Counted from the stretch's first letter, positions 1 to 12,546 are shown. The stretch is DNA of 64,000 nucleotides from Porticoccus sp. (GCA_023261185.1 JALRJN010000109.1:1-64000); one strand, 5' to 3'. The notes: generated by a model not told the origin, from the letters alone. Translations and numbers: made by a program.

Positions 1-1
1 C

Positions 2-73
2 TCGTTTGTCATTATTTCAGATCAGGCTCGGGAAGCCGGTGTCAACGACATCGCTCTCACCACGATGCCTTAA
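2..73 (+). CDS. 3' end of an unrecognised protein, cut by the window edge
   Basis: An open frame runs in from the left edge and stops with TAA at 71-73. It encodes about 23 residues ending in GVNDIALTTMP. The frame reads like real coding sequence and is followed at the expected distance by a strong terminator at 121-151, which it would share with rpmG coming from the other side. Too little remains to assign a family. It could be chance, since 72 bases is short. Confidence 0.4.
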   Translation, partial: SFVIISDQAREAGVNDIALTTMP

Positions 74-120
74 CCGGTCTTCTGCGGCTCATAATCATTC
101 ACCGTCTTTTACTCCGCCAC

Positions 121-151
121 AAAAAAGCCCCGAACTAGTCGGGGCTTTTTT
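121..151. terminator. Bidirectional intrinsic terminator
   Basis: A perfect 13-bp stem (AAAAAAGCCCCGA paired with TCGGGGCTTTTTT) with a 5-base loop. It has a T run on both strands, so it can end the rpmB-rpmG transcript from the right and the partial plus-strand gene from the left. Confidence 0.9.
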
Positions 152-183
152 AGTGATTGAATGCCTAAGCGTGGAAGCGCAAC

Positions 184-351
184 TTACTTGATTTTCGCTT
201 CTTTGTAAGGAACGTGCTTGCGAACCACTGGGTCGTACTTGCTGAACTCCAGCTTCTCGGGCTGGGTACGCTTGTTCTTGGTGGTGGTGTAGTAGTGACC
301 TGTACCGGCACTGGAAACCAGTTTGATTTTGTCTCGATTTGACTTGGCCAT
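184..351 (-). CDS. rpmG: 50S ribosomal protein L33
   Basis: Encodes a 55-residue basic protein of the large ribosomal subunit, the same length as E. coli L33. It begins [11 protein letters not shown] and ends [10 protein letters not shown], with the family core [13 protein letters not shown]. None of the four zinc-binding cysteines of the C+ type of L33 is present, so this is the zinc-free form. It lies 11 bp behind rpmB on the same strand and is surely cotranscribed. The transcript ends at the terminator at 121-151. The rpmB-rpmG pair next to radC and opposite coaBC is the usual gammaproteobacterial arrangement. Confidence 0.97.
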   Translation of the reverse strand: MAKSNRDKIKLVSSAGTGHYYTTTKNKRTQPEKLEFSKYDPVVRKHVPYKEAKIK

Positions 352-362
352 GTTAGCGCTCC

Positions 363-599
363 TTAAATCTTGTCACCGCGCTTGCGGATATCCGCCAGCA
401 CTTGGTCGATACCCACTTTGTCGATGATGCGCATGCCTTTGGAAGACAGACGAAGTTTGACAAAACGCTTCTCGCTTTCAACCCAGAAACGGTGAGTGTG
501 CAGGTTTGGTTCAAACCGGCGGCGAGTTCTGTTTTTGGCGTGGGAAACGTTGTTTCCGGTCATCGGCTTTTTGCCGGTGACTTGACATACTTTAGACAT
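363..599 (-). CDS. rpmB: 50S ribosomal protein L28
   Basis: Encodes 78 residues of ribosomal protein L28, the usual length in gammaproteobacteria. It starts [21 protein letters not shown] and contains the conserved [13 protein letters not shown] segment. The frame stays open nine codons further upstream, but the ATG at 597-599 gives the family N-terminus and is taken as the start. First gene of the rpmB-rpmG operon. A promoter with good -35 and -10 boxes lies about 100 bp upstream, at 701-729, and the leader carries a GC-rich hairpin at 673-688. Confidence 0.97.
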   Translation of the reverse strand: MSKVCQVTGKKPMTGNNVSHAKNRTRRRFEPNLHTHRFWVESEKRFVKLRLSSKGMRIIDKVGIDQVLADIRKRGDKI

Positions 600-672
600 T
601 GTTTTGCCTCTGCTAACTGGCGCCACCGATCTCTAGCGAGCGCACATAAATTCTGACTTTTGCTGTCGACCT

Positions 673-688
673 GCGGGGACACCCCCGC
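673..688 (-). other. Hairpin in the rpmB leader
   Basis: GCGGGG and CCCCGC form a 6-bp GC stem with a 4-base loop between the rpmB promoter and start codon. There is no T run, so it is not a terminator. It would be transcribed in the 5' leader of the rpmB-rpmG mRNA and might help leader-mediated control of ribosomal protein synthesis. That role is inferred. Confidence 0.45.
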
Positions 689-700
689 GAAGAGCCGCGT

Positions 701-729
701 TTTATACCAGAAGGGCCACCCTAAATCAA
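701..729 (-). promoter_or_regulatory. Sigma-70 type promoter for rpmB-rpmG
   Basis: Read on the minus strand: TTGATT, a 17-base spacer, then TATAAA. It lies upstream of rpmB and downstream of the radC remnant, so the ribosomal genes do not depend on radC transcription. Confidence 0.65.
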
Positions 730-765
730 ACAAATTTGCCGAAAAAGCACCCAAGTCAAAGGCTT

Positions 766-1225
766 TTAAAGGTGCCCTCGCTCTGCCAAAGAGACTGAAT
801 AACCGGCACCGACCACCAGATGATCCAGCACCCGCACATCTATCAGCGCCAGAGCATCCTGCAACCGCCGGGTAATCTGGCGGTCTGCCTCACTGGGCTC
901 AGCAACTCCGGAGGGGTGATTGTGGGCAAAAATCAGCGCTGCAGCATTGTGATGCAATGCCCGCTGCACCACCTCCCGCGGATGCACGCTGGCACCATCA
1001 ATTGTCCCGAAAAACAGTTTTTCCCAGGCGATCAACCGATGCTGGGCATCCAGAAAAAGGGCACCGAGAACTTCCTGTCGGCACGACCGCAATTCAGCCT
1101 GCAGGAATTCCGCAACCCGTGCGCAGAAAAATAGCCAGCAGTTCGGCATCGGAAAGCGCGTCCGCCCCCCGGGTCAACAATTTTTCCCGGGGACGTTCGC
1201 CCTCCGGCCAATCGCGAATCGACAT
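766..1225 (-). pseudogene. radC: RadC-family protein with internal deletion and frameshift
   Basis: From the ATG at 1223-1225 the frame reads [20 protein letters not shown] and continues through [14 protein letters not shown], the normal RadC N-terminus, then stops at about 1094. The C-terminal MPN/JAB domain resumes in another frame near 1110 and runs to 766: [14 protein letters not shown] metal-site motif, FLDAQHRLI and a C-terminal LAERGHL. The total length is 460 bp, where the family has about 675, so roughly 215 bp are gone. What is missing is the rest of the helix-hairpin-helix region. The MPN half stays open from an ATG at 1147-1149 (127 residues), so a short MPN-only protein is possible. 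Position beside rpmB and opposite coaBC is standard for radC. A sequencing or assembly error is the alternative. Confidence 0.85.
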
Positions 1226-1321
1226 AACACCTCCCTGTGTTTCCGATTATGTGAGCCCTGACTACGCAAACCCTGCTCGCGATGTTATCTTAGCCCCCTC
1301 GGCACGACTATGGGTAACTTC

Positions 1322-2520
1322 ATGCTGTCATTGGCAAACAAACGGATTCTGTTGGGTGTTACCGGCGGCATTGCCGCTTACAAAAGCGCTGAGATCATCC
1401 GCCGTCTGCAGGATGCCGGGTCAGATGTTCAGGTTGTTATGACACCGGCTGCCACCGAATTCATCACGCCGCTGACCCTACAAGCACTATCAGGCCATCC
1501 GGTTCACCTGGAGCTGCTGGATACCGAGGCAGAGGCCGCCATGGGGCATATCCAGTTATCTCGTTGGGCTGATGCTGTTTTGATCGCTCCCGCCAGCGCC
1601 GACTTTATTGCCAAGCTGGCCAATGGGCAGGCGGATGACCTGCTGTCCACCCTCTGTCTCGCCTCCCGCTCACCACTGGCCATAGCGCCTGCCATGAATC
1701 AGGGCATGTGGCGCAACCCGGCAACCCAGGCAAATCTTGAGCGCCTGCGCGGTCGCGGAGTCCATATTTTCGGTCCAGCAGAAGGCAGCCAGGCCTGCGG
1801 GGATATTGGTCCAGGTCGCATGAGCGAACCCGAAGATATTGCCGAGCTGATGGCAGATATCTTTGAGACCGGAGCTCTGGCGGGTAAGAAAGTGGTCATT
1901 ACAGCCGGTCCCACCCGGGAAGCCATTGATCCCGTGCGCTATATCAGCAACCACAGCTCAGGAAAAATGGGCTATGCACTGGCCGAAGCTGCTGCTGAAG
2001 CCGGCGCAGAGACCATTCTGATCAGTGGTCCTGTGAGCCTGACACCACCAGATCGCGTACGAACAATCGCTGTGACCAGTGCCCAGGAAATGTATGAGGC
2101 GGCGCTGCATGAAGCAGACGGCAGCGAGCTGTTTATCGCTTCTGCTGCCGTCGCCGATTACCGGCCGGTGCAAACCTCGCAGCAAAAGATTAAAAAAGAT
2201 GCCGCAGAAATGACCATTGAGCTGGTCAAGAACCCGGACATTGTCAGCGCCGTCGCCGCATTAGCAAACCGGCCCTTTACCGTGGGTTTTGCTGCTGAAA
2301 CCGCCAACCTGGAAAACTATGCCCGCGGCAAACTGGAAAGAAAAAATCTGGACTTGGTGATTGCCAATGACGTTTCTGACCGCACCATCGGGTTTAACAG
2401 TGACGATAACGAAGTACTGGTGGTCGAGATGAATACCTCGGAAGCCATCCCGAAAATCAACAAATCCATTCTGGCTCGCCAGTTGATTGCCAAAATTGCT
2501 GAAATGACTAATCCGACAAA

Positions 2521-2524
<4 letters not shown>
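1322..2524 (+). CDS. coaBC: Bifunctional phosphopantothenoylcysteine decarboxylase / phosphopantothenate-cysteine ligase
   Basis: Carries out two successive steps of coenzyme A synthesis: ligation of cysteine to 4'-phosphopantothenate (CoaB half) and decarboxylation to 4'-phosphopantetheine (CoaC half, FMN-dependent). The CoaC domain covers about residues 1-190, with GGIAAYK, the catalytic His near residue 76 in GHIQLSRWAD, PAMNQGMW and the flexible-flap ACGDIGPGRM. The CoaB domain follows, with GPTREAIDPVRYISNHSSGK and SAAVADYRP. The ATG at 1322 matches the usual N-terminus; an in-frame ATG at 1310 would add four residues. It is 400 residues long, normal for the family. The stop overlaps the algC start (ATGA at 2521-2524), so the two are translationally coupled. 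The dut gene that often follows coaBC is absent. Confidence 0.97.
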
Positions 2525-5836
<3,312 letters not shown>

Positions 5837-5841
5837 TAAAC

Positions 5842-6447
5842 GTGGCAACGGATAATCCATCTAGAAAGCAGCAGATACTCCAGTCCCTGGCGAGGATGCT
5901 CGAGGCGACCCCCGGCGGCCGCATCACCACTGCTGCCCTGGCCGCCGAAGTAGGTGTTTCTGAGGCGGCCCTGTACCGGCACTTTCCCAGTAAAACCCGG
6001 ATGTACGAAGGCCTGATCGACTTTATTGAGGAAACACTTTTCAGCCGTATCCGCACCATTCTCAGCGAAGAACCCGACGCCGCTACGCGCTGCTACAGGA
6101 TACTGACACTGCTGCTGACCTTTGCGGAAAGAAATCCGGGAATTACCCGTCTACTGACCGGCGATGCTCTCACCGGCGAAACTGACCGGCTGCACAAACG
6201 TATTCAGCAGCTTTTCGACCGACTGGAAACACAGCTGAAACAAATTCTCAGGGAAGCTGAGATGGCAGGAAATTTGCGGCTGGCAACCACCGTTACAGCA
6301 GCAGCCAATTTTATTTTGTCACTGGCAGAAGGCCGCATCAGCCAGTTTGTGCGCAGCGGATTCAGTCGTCCGCCGACGGAGCACTGGCAGGAGCAATGGG
6401 CCGTCGCGCAAGCGGTGTTTATTCGGCAGGGGAATCCGGGGTTTTAG
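5842..6447 (+). CDS. slmA: Nucleoid occlusion factor SlmA
   Basis: A TetR-family DNA-binding protein that stops FtsZ ring assembly over the nucleoid. It is 201 residues long, with a helix-turn-helix at about 25-60 (ITTAALAAEVGVSEAALYRHFPSK) followed by an all-helical dimerisation domain. Length and N-terminus match SlmA rather than a drug-efflux TetR regulator. The start is GTG at 5842, five bases after the argB stop. Position after argB is conserved. Its last 29 bp overlap the 3' end of the convergent DUF4124 gene. Confidence 0.93.
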   Translation: MATDNPSRKQQILQSLARMLEATPGGRITTAALAAEVGVSEAALYRHFPSKTRMYEGLIDFIEETLFSRIRTILSEEPDAATRCYRILTLLLTFAERNPGITRLLTGDALTGETDRLHKRIQQLFDRLETQLKQILREAEMAGNLRLATTVTAAANFILSLAEGRISQFVRSGFSRPPTEHWQEQWAVAQAVFIRQGNPGF

Positions 6448-7048
6448 CTGTCAACTCTTTGAAACGCTCTACGTAGCGCTGATAGCGCAATGCCATTTGC
6501 TCACGCTCATTCTGACGCAGCTCAAGCATTTGCACGGCATCACGATTAGCTATTTCAACGCCATTCAGGCTGTTCAACAGCTTATCTGACAGCTTTGCTC
6601 CGTTGAACTGCTCCATTGCCGCCTTTTCACGAAACTCCGTCAATTGTCGGCTATTTTTTTCCCGATTGGATTCGACATTTTCGATCTCGCGATCCAGCTG
6701 TTGCAGGCGACGCTCGCCGGCTGCCTGCAACTCCTCGACGCTGCTGTAGCTGCGCAGAAGCATCTGGTCTTCTTCGCGATTCTGGGCTGCCGTTTGCACC
6801 GCCTCAGGTGCCATTTCTTCCTGGTTTTCCTGGTGGGGAGGAATTACCGCTTCCACACGCCCGGTACTGGTGATAACTTCATATCCTTGGGCGATGTATT
6901 CTGGGGGAACCTGGTGGTCAATAACCAGATTGCCATCGCTGTTTCGATAGCGGTAAAGATTGCCTGCCTCTGCTACCATAGCGCTCAGGCATAGCAGTAC
7001 AACGGCGACAGCACCGATGGATTTGTAGGTTGTTCTGGTGTTTCTCAC
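6419..7048 (-). CDS. DUF4124 family exported protein
   Basis: A 209-residue protein of unknown function. It has a signal peptide (hydrophobic residues about 11-27, likely cleavage after AEA) and then a DUF4124 domain at about 28-70 (NLYRYRNSDGNLVIDHQVPPEYIAQGYEVI). A long charged helical stretch at about 100-165 looks like coiled coil. It should be periplasmic. Many gammaproteobacteria have several DUF4124 proteins with no assigned role. It converges on slmA with a 29-bp overlap at the 3' ends. Confidence 0.8.
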   Translation of the reverse strand: MRNTRTTYKSIGAVAVVLLCLSAMVAEAGNLYRYRNSDGNLVIDHQVPPEYIAQGYEVITSTGRVEAVIPPHQENQEEMAPEAVQTAAQNREEDQMLLRSYSSVEELQAAGERRLQQLDREIENVESNREKNSRQLTEFREKAAMEQFNGAKLSDKLLNSLNGVEIANRDAVQMLELRQNEREQMALRYQRYVERFKELTAKTPDSPAE

Positions 7049-7166
7049 AAACGCACCCTGCCCTTACAAAGTCGAGTCCAAATGCCCAGGTCATTGAATC
7101 CTGTTTGCCAATTCATCAATGCTGGCTTGCCGGTTATCATACACTCTCCCAAAACAAGGGGCGATA

Positions 7167-7943
7167 ATGCGCATCATAAGTCTTGCCGTCGACGGTATTC
7201 AGCAAGCAACAGAAAAAGGCCTGTTTGAATGGCTGGCATCCCAGGATGCCACCCTGATCTGCCTTCAGGACCTGCGCACCTCCGCCTACAAGCTTGAGGA
7301 GTGTCAAGACTACGTCCTGGATGGTTATTTCAGCTATTTTCTTGATGCCCCGGATGCGACTAAAAACGGTGTCGCTATCTATACCCGGGAGATGCCCAAG
7401 GCCATCATGTATGGCTTTGGCGCCAGTAATGGCGAGGATATGGAGGGGCGATACCTGCAGGCAGATTTCGAGCGGATCAGTATTTGCTCGCTTCTGGCCC
7501 CCGAAGCCATTGCCGGTACCAGCAGCCAGGAGACCAAGGATCGCTTTTTTCGCGACCTGCTCGGTCACCTCACAAAGATCAGCCACAAGCGTCGAGACTA
7601 CTTTTTCTGTGGCAACTGGAATATTGCCCATCGCGAAGCCGATGTCTCAGAACCTGCCGCCTGTGAGGCCTTGTCTGGGTTTTTGCCCCACGAACGACAA
7701 ACATTGGGGCAACTCTATAACGCCATTGGCTACGCCGATGCCTTTCGGCTTTTCAATTCCGACAGAGATGAATTCACCTTCTGGCCCTCCGGCGAGATTG
7801 GCAAAGGCTGCGGCTGGCGTACGGACCTGCAACTCATCTCCAATAACCTGCGTCACAGCGTGGAATATGCAGTGACCTACAAGGCCAAAAGCTTTTCCAG
7901 CCATCTGCCTGTGATCATTGATTACGACATCGAATCGCTGTGA
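7167..7943 (+). CDS. crc: Crc-like protein (exonuclease III superfamily)
   Basis: The 258-residue protein has the endonuclease/exonuclease/phosphatase fold and resembles Pseudomonas Crc throughout: MRIISLAVDGIQQATEKG, ICLQDLR, LDGYFSYF, RYLQADF and a C-terminal SSHLPVIIDYD. Crc acts with Hfq to block translation of catabolic mRNAs. As in Crc, nuclease active-site residues are altered: the metal-binding Glu is Asp35, the usual GDFN is GNWN, and the Asp-His pair at the C-terminus is S-H. A non-enzymatic role is therefore likely. The ATG at 7167 gives the family start; the frame is open 16 codons upstream. In Pseudomonas crc neighbours pyrE, which is not here. An exonuclease III paralogue with weak activity is the alternative. 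Confidence 0.8.
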   Translation: MRIISLAVDGIQQATEKGLFEWLASQDATLICLQDLRTSAYKLEECQDYVLDGYFSYFLDAPDATKNGVAIYTREMPKAIMYGFGASNGEDMEGRYLQADFERISICSLLAPEAIAGTSSQETKDRFFRDLLGHLTKISHKRRDYFFCGNWNIAHREADVSEPAACEALSGFLPHERQTLGQLYNAIGYADAFRLFNSDRDEFTFWPSGEIGKGCGWRTDLQLISNNLRHSVEYAVTYKAKSFSSHLPVIIDYDIESL

Positions 7944-8050
7944 GCAGCCTCTGCATTAACAACCTGACAGGTAATCTGGTTGCGCTGATGGCCGCCCCTA
8001 TTTAGACTCCCGCAGATCCCTGAAAAAGCCAAGGAACCCTTGCCGCCCTG

Positions 8051-9208
8051 ATGCCAGACGTTATTCCCGACAACTCAGTAGGTATCGTCACCCCTCAAGT
8101 GATTCAGTTCGATGATCCACTGACACTGGCCTGCGGCCGCACCCTGGATCAATATCAGCTGGTGATTGAAACCTATGGCGAGCTTAACGCTGATGCCAGC
8201 AACGCCATCCTGATCTGTCATGCCCTCAGCGGGCATCATCATGCTGCCGGATACCACAGCATGGAGGACAAGAAGCCGGGCTGGTGGGATAACCATATCG
8301 GCCCGGGAAAACCTTTTGATACCAACCGTTTTTTTGTGGTGTGCCTGAACAATCTGGGAGGTTGTCACGGCAGCACTGGTCCGACATCCATCAATCCGCA
8401 AACGGGGCAACCCTGGGGGCCGGATTTCCCTGCTCTTCGAGTACGCGACTGGGTAGAGAGTCAGGTGAGACTGTCGGATCGGCTGGGGATTCAGCAGTGG
8501 GCTGCTATTGTCGGCGGCAGCCTCGGCGGTATGCAGGTTATGCGCTGGTCTCTGGAACATCCGCATCGGCTGCGCCATGCAATTATCATTGCCTCAGCCA
8601 TGAAGCTCAGTGCACAGAATATCGCCTTCAATGAAATCGCCCGCAACGCCATTAAATCGGATCCGGATTTTCTCGATGGCCACTACCTGGAACACCAGGC
8701 GTTGCCACGCAATGGTCTTGGTCTGGCCAGGATGATCGGGCATATCACCTATCTCTCCGATGAAATTATGGGCGATAAATTCGGCCGCGAACTGCGCTCT
8801 GGATCATTCCAGCGCGGGCAGGATACCCCCATTGAATTTCAGGTAGAAAGCTACCTGCACTACCAGGGTGACGTGTTTGCCAGCGCCTTTGATGCCAACA
8901 CTTACCTGTTGATGACAAAGGCACTGGATTACTTTGATCTGGCCAGGGAATACAACCACGATCAGGTGGAGGCATTCCGGCATGCCCAGTGTGATTTTCT
9001 CGTGGTCTCGTTTTCTTCCGACTGGCGCTTTGCCCCTGAACGTTCCCGGGAAATTGTGGAAGCATTGATAGCTGCCAATAAAAACGTCAGCTATGCCGCC
9101 ATTCAGTCCAATCTCGGCCACGATGCCTTCCTGTTGCCAAACGAGCGCTACGAGCAGGTACTCTCGGCTTATCTGACCCGCCTGGACAATGAGGTCGCGG
9201 CACCATGA
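8051..9208 (+). CDS. metX: Homoserine O-acyltransferase MetX
   Basis: Acylates homoserine to activate it for sulfur incorporation in methionine synthesis. The 385-residue alpha/beta hydrolase has the nucleophile Ser157 in GGSLGGMQ, the [13 protein letters not shown] oxyanion segment, a late Asp in SSDWRFAP and the catalytic His in NLGHDAF. Gammaproteobacterial MetX proteins paired with MetW commonly use succinyl-CoA, so homoserine O-succinyltransferase is the likely activity; the sequence alone does not settle this. The stop overlaps metW by 4 bp (ATGA). Confidence 0.95.
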   Translation: MPDVIPDNSVGIVTPQVIQFDDPLTLACGRTLDQYQLVIETYGELNADASNAILICHALSGHHHAAGYHSMEDKKPGWWDNHIGPGKPFDTNRFFVVCLNNLGGCHGSTGPTSINPQTGQPWGPDFPALRVRDWVESQVRLSDRLGIQQWAAIVGGSLGGMQVMRWSLEHPHRLRHAIIIASAMKLSAQNIAFNEIARNAIKSDPDFLDGHYLEHQALPRNGLGLARMIGHITYLSDEIMGDKFGRELRSGSFQRGQDTPIEFQVESYLHYQGDVFASAFDANTYLLMTKALDYFDLAREYNHDQVEAFRHAQCDFLVVSFSSDWRFAPERSREIVEALIAANKNVSYAAIQSNLGHDAFLLPNERYEQVLSAYLTRLDNEVAAP

Positions 9209-9801
9209 CCAACCGGACCGATCTGGACATTATCAAGCAGTGGATCAAACCCTCAAGCCACATTCTCGATCTCGGCTGCGGTGACGGTACGCTGTTAAAA
9301 ATGCTGCACCAGGAAAAAAACGTTGAGGGTTATGGCCTCGAAATCGATCCGGACAAGATCACCGCCTGCGTGGCCAACGGGGTTAATGTGCTGGAGACTA
9401 ACCTGGACGAAGGCTTATCCCAGTTCAGCGATAAAAGTTTCGATACCGTTGTCATGACGCAGGCTCTGCAGGTCATGCGCTTCCCGCATCTGGTGCTGGA
9501 TGAAATGCTGCGTGTCGGCAAGGAATGCGTGGTCACGTTTCCTAATTTCGGCAACTGGCGGGCGCGCTTCTACCTGCTCACCCGTGGCCGCATGCCGGTT
9601 ACCAAACAGCTGACCTATCAATGGTACGACACCCCTAACATTCACTTCTGTACCGTGGATGACTTCGAAGCCCTGTGCGCGGAAAAAAGCATTCGCCTGT
9701 TGCACCGTGAATTTGTTGCCACCCGCTTGCCCGACCGGCAAATCAAGGGAATTTGGCCTAACCTTTTCAGTGAAACTGCAATTTACCATTTGAGCAAATA
9801 G
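9205..9801 (+). CDS. metW: Methionine biosynthesis protein MetW
   Basis: A 198-residue class I methyltransferase-fold protein needed with MetX for homoserine acylation in several proteobacteria. The SAM-binding motif I reads [13 protein letters not shown] at about 18-30. The family segments [19 protein letters not shown] and [13 protein letters not shown] are present. Start overlaps the metX stop, so the products are made together. Confidence 0.95.
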   Translation: MTNRTDLDIIKQWIKPSSHILDLGCGDGTLLKMLHQEKNVEGYGLEIDPDKITACVANGVNVLETNLDEGLSQFSDKSFDTVVMTQALQVMRFPHLVLDEMLRVGKECVVTFPNFGNWRARFYLLTRGRMPVTKQLTYQWYDTPNIHFCTVDDFEALCAEKSIRLLHREFVATRLPDRQIKGIWPNLFSETAIYHLSK

Positions 9802-9848
9802 ACATTGCAGCGCCGTTAATCTGTTATTGAGACTGCGAGGGAATCACC

Positions 9849-10289
9849 ATGAAATTGACCCGATCCATCTGTTTCGTCTTGCTAACTGTGTTCACTGTGA
9901 CGGCTCAGGCCAACGACAAACCCTACCGTGAATTTGGCAATATCAAAGTGTTTTACAGCGTGTTCAATAGCAGTTTCATACAGCCTGACATCGCCAGCGC
10001 CTACAAAATCGTTCGCGGCAAGGATCGTGGACTGGTCAATATTGCCGTACTGCGGGACGACAAGACAGGCGGCACCACTGCACTGGTCAAGGGCACTGTC
10101 TCCAATATCCTCGCCCAGCAGCAAACCCTGGACTTTTTTGAAGTCCGGGAAGGAGATACGGTTTACTACCTTGCGCCTTTTCGTATTGATAACAAGGATT
10201 ACATGACATTCAAGATTGAAGTCACACCCGATCCCAACAAACCACCACTCTCCGTCACCTTTCAGAAAACCCTGTATCAGGACGAGTGA
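9849..10289 (+). CDS. DUF4426 exported protein
   Basis: A 146-residue protein with a signal peptide (cleavage likely after AQA near residue 21) and a DUF4426 domain (REFGNIKVFYSVFNSSF, TFKIEVTPD). It is predicted to be periplasmic. Family function is unknown. It sits between metW and rdgB in the same order as in Pseudomonas, 47 bp after metW and with its own AGGG-like ribosome site before the ATG. Confidence 0.85.
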   Translation: MKLTRSICFVLLTVFTVTAQANDKPYREFGNIKVFYSVFNSSFIQPDIASAYKIVRGKDRGLVNIAVLRDDKTGGTTALVKGTVSNILAQQQTLDFFEVREGDTVYYLAPFRIDNKDYMTFKIEVTPDPNKPPLSVTFQKTLYQDE

Positions 10290-10301
10290 GATCAGCTTCA
10301 A

Positions 10302-10333
10302 CTGTGGGCCACTGTAGTAGTGGTGGCCCGCAG
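10302..10333 (+). other. Hairpin after the DUF4426 gene
   Basis: CTG-GGGCC-ACT pairs imperfectly with AGT-GGCCC-CAG around a short loop. There is no T run after it, so it is a weak terminator at best and might instead protect the mRNA 3' end. Confidence 0.35.
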
Positions 10334-10363
10334 AATTCATTGATGTAACAGGTACCCACAGTT

Positions 10364-10963
10364 ATGAAAGTCGTCCTCGCCACCGGCAATAAAGGCAAGC
10401 TCACTGAATTCCGGCAACTGCTCGCGGAACTGGATATGGACGTTGTGCCACAGTCCGACTTTGACATTCCCGATGCCATAGAAGATGGCTTGAGTTTTGT
10501 TGAGAACGCCATTATCAAGGCACGGCACGCCGCCAAATTGACTGGCCTACCCGCTATCGCTGACGATTCTGGCCTTGAGGTGGATATGCTCAACGGGGCA
10601 CCCGGCATCTATTCCGCCCGATTTTCCGGTGAAAACGCCACAGATGAAAAAAACAACTTGCGCCTGCTATCCCTGCTACAGGAGATACCGGAGGAACAAC
10701 GCACCGCCCGTTTCCAATGCCTGCTGGTGATGATGCGCAATGCCGAAGACCCGACACCGCTGATCTGCCAGGGAACCTGGGAAGGTAGAATCAGCTTCGC
10801 GCCACAGGGTGACAATGGCTTCGGTTACGACCCCCTTTTCCTGATACCAGAGCTGGGTGTGACATCGGCGCAGCTGGAGAAAACCGAGAAAAACCGCATT
10901 AGTCATCGCGGACAGGCCATGGGACTGTTACTGGAAAAACTGTCACCCCAAACACGAACCTAA
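10364..10963 (+). CDS. rdgB: dITP/XTP pyrophosphatase
   Basis: Hydrolyses non-canonical purine triphosphates (dITP, XTP, ITP) to monophosphates, keeping them out of DNA and RNA. The 199-residue HAM1-family protein has the N-terminal TGNKGKLTEF nucleotide-binding segment, ADDSGLEVDMLNGAPGIYSAR, the FGYDPLF motif and the C-terminal SHRGQA. Length and motifs are normal. It follows the metXW-DUF4426 cluster as in Pseudomonas. Confidence 0.97.
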   Translation: MKVVLATGNKGKLTEFRQLLAELDMDVVPQSDFDIPDAIEDGLSFVENAIIKARHAAKLTGLPAIADDSGLEVDMLNGAPGIYSARFSGENATDEKNNLRLLSLLQEIPEEQRTARFQCLLVMMRNAEDPTPLICQGTWEGRISFAPQGDNGFGYDPLFLIPELGVTSAQLEKTEKNRISHRGQAMGLLLEKLSPQTRT

Positions 10964-11015
10964 CTGCCTTCTCAGCCGTTAGAATAGCCACCACACCAGC
11001 GTTACCAGGACCCCC

Positions 11016-11570
11016 ATGTCGTTCACGTCAGAACCCCGTTGGCATCGCCACAAGCGCGGCCCCGCTTCACCGGCCAACGGCCCGCTTCGCAGCTGGCTGC
11101 TGGATCGGGGTTCCCTCACCGAGCGACTGATCAAACTCAGTCATGGTGATTTTGGTGTACAGGTCATCCGCCAGCAGATGTCACTCCCCAGACCATCCGA
11201 GCGCAAAGCACTGGCTATGAGGCACCACCAGCTGGCGCTGATTCGCGAAGTGATTCTGCTCGGCGGTGGCAGACCCTGGGTCTATGCGCGCAGTGTCATC
11301 CCCCAAACCTCACTAAACGGGCGTCTGCGCGGTTTGCGCAAACTGGACAACCGACCACTGGGAGCGCTGTTATTCAGCGACCCACACATGCGCAGGGGTG
11401 CCATAGAGCTCACCTGCCAGGATACCCGCCAGCTACCTCTACCCGGTCCCCTGCAAGGGATACAGGCCACAATACCGGGGCGACGCTCCCTGTTCTGGCT
11501 GGACAACAAACCGCTGTTGGTGTGTGAGATGTTTTTACCGGAATTTACCCCTTACAATACCCCGCTTTAG
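11016..11570 (+). CDS. ubiC: Chorismate pyruvate-lyase
   Basis: Splits chorismate into 4-hydroxybenzoate and pyruvate, the first committed step of ubiquinone synthesis. The 184-residue protein has the family pattern [12 protein letters not shown] near the N-terminus, [20 protein letters not shown] in the middle and [17 protein letters not shown] near the end, including the Glu of REV and the Arg of ARSVIP expected at the product site. AGGA precedes the ATG. ubiA follows after 19 bp. Confidence 0.95.
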   Translation: MSFTSEPRWHRHKRGPASPANGPLRSWLLDRGSLTERLIKLSHGDFGVQVIRQQMSLPRPSERKALAMRHHQLALIREVILLGGGRPWVYARSVIPQTSLNGRLRGLRKLDNRPLGALLFSDPHMRRGAIELTCQDTRQLPLPGPLQGIQATIPGRRSLFWLDNKPLLVCEMFLPEFTPYNTPL

Positions 11571-11589
11571 CCCGGTATTAACGCCTAAC

Positions 11590-12462
11590 ATGAACTCATT
11601 GCGGGAAAGGTTGCCAGACTTCATCAGCCTGATGCGCCTCAACAAGCCCATTGGGACGCTGTTGCTGTTATGGCCCACCCTTTGGGCCCTGTGGCTAGCG
11701 GCAGAGGGCGTTCCCTCCATCAAGAATCTGCTGGTATTTGTTCTCGGCGTGTTCCTGATGCGTGCCGCCGGTTGTGTCATCAATGATTTTGCCGACCGCA
11801 AAGTCGACGGTCATGTAGCTCGCACCCAGCACCGTCCCATGGCCACAGGCGCCATCACCGCCAGGGAGGCACTGATACTGTTTTCCGCCCTGTGCCTGTT
11901 ATCTTTCCTGCTGGTGTTGCTAACCAACGCGCTCACCATTCAGCTGGCCTTTGTCGGCGTGGCGCTGGCATTCTGCTATCCGTTTATGAAGCGCTACACC
12001 CACCTGCCCCAGCTGGTACTTGGCGCGGCATTTGCCTGGAGTATCCCCATGGCCTTTGCAGCGGAAACCGGCTCACTGCGCCCTGAGCTCTGGGCGCTTT
12101 ACGCTGCTGTCATCCTGTGGACCATCGCCTACGATACCTTCTATGCCATGGTTGATCGTGATGATGATCTGAAAATCGGGATCAAATCCACGGCCATTCT
12201 GTTTGGCGACATGGACATCGCCATCACCGCCACCCTGCAGGTACTGGTGGTGATTGCATTGCTAATGATAGGTACGAATTTTGGCCGCGGCCTCTGGTTT
12301 TTTCTGGGGCTGGCTGTTGCGGCCTTGCTGTTTCTCTACCAGCAGTACCTGATACGTAACCGTGACCGGGACGGCTGCTTTAAGGCCTTCCTCAACAACA
12401 ACTACGTGGGTGCCGTTATTTTTATAGGACTGGTGCTCGACTATCAGCTGGGCGGCAACTAG
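11590..12462 (+). CDS. ubiA: 4-hydroxybenzoate octaprenyltransferase
   Basis: An integral membrane prenyltransferase that attaches the polyprenyl tail to 4-hydroxybenzoate in ubiquinone synthesis. It has 290 residues and about eight or nine hydrophobic helices. The first Asp-rich motif is [19 protein letters not shown] and the second is [12 protein letters not shown], which bind Mg-diphosphate. The ATG at 11590 gives the family N-terminus ([17 protein letters not shown]). An upstream in-frame start at 11524 would overlap ubiC and is less likely. The order ubiC-ubiA-phoB-phoR is the same as in Pseudomonas. Confidence 0.96.
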   Translation: MNSLRERLPDFISLMRLNKPIGTLLLLWPTLWALWLAAEGVPSIKNLLVFVLGVFLMRAAGCVINDFADRKVDGHVARTQHRPMATGAITAREALILFSALCLLSFLLVLLTNALTIQLAFVGVALAFCYPFMKRYTHLPQLVLGAAFAWSIPMAFAAETGSLRPELWALYAAVILWTIAYDTFYAMVDRDDDLKIGIKSTAILFGDMDIAITATLQVLVVIALLMIGTNFGRGLWFFLGLAVAALLFLYQQYLIRNRDRDGCFKAFLNNNYVGAVIFIGLVLDYQLGGN

Positions 12463-12483
12463 TTCACCATGTCGTGCCAACCA

Positions 12484-12516
12484 CTGTCATATTTCTGTCA
12501 TACCTGAGTCATGTAA
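12484..12516 (+). promoter_or_regulatory. Pho box upstream of phoB
   Basis: Three 11-bp direct repeats: CTGTCATATTT, CTGTCATACCT and the weaker GAGTCATGTAA. The first two match the PhoB-binding half-site CTGTCAT closely. A TAATAC at 12514-12519 could be the -10 box, with the repeats replacing the -35 as in known Pho promoters. This indicates PhoB autoregulation of phoBR. Confidence 0.85.
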
Positions 12517-12546
12517 TACACAGATATGAAAAGAGACGATAGGGAT

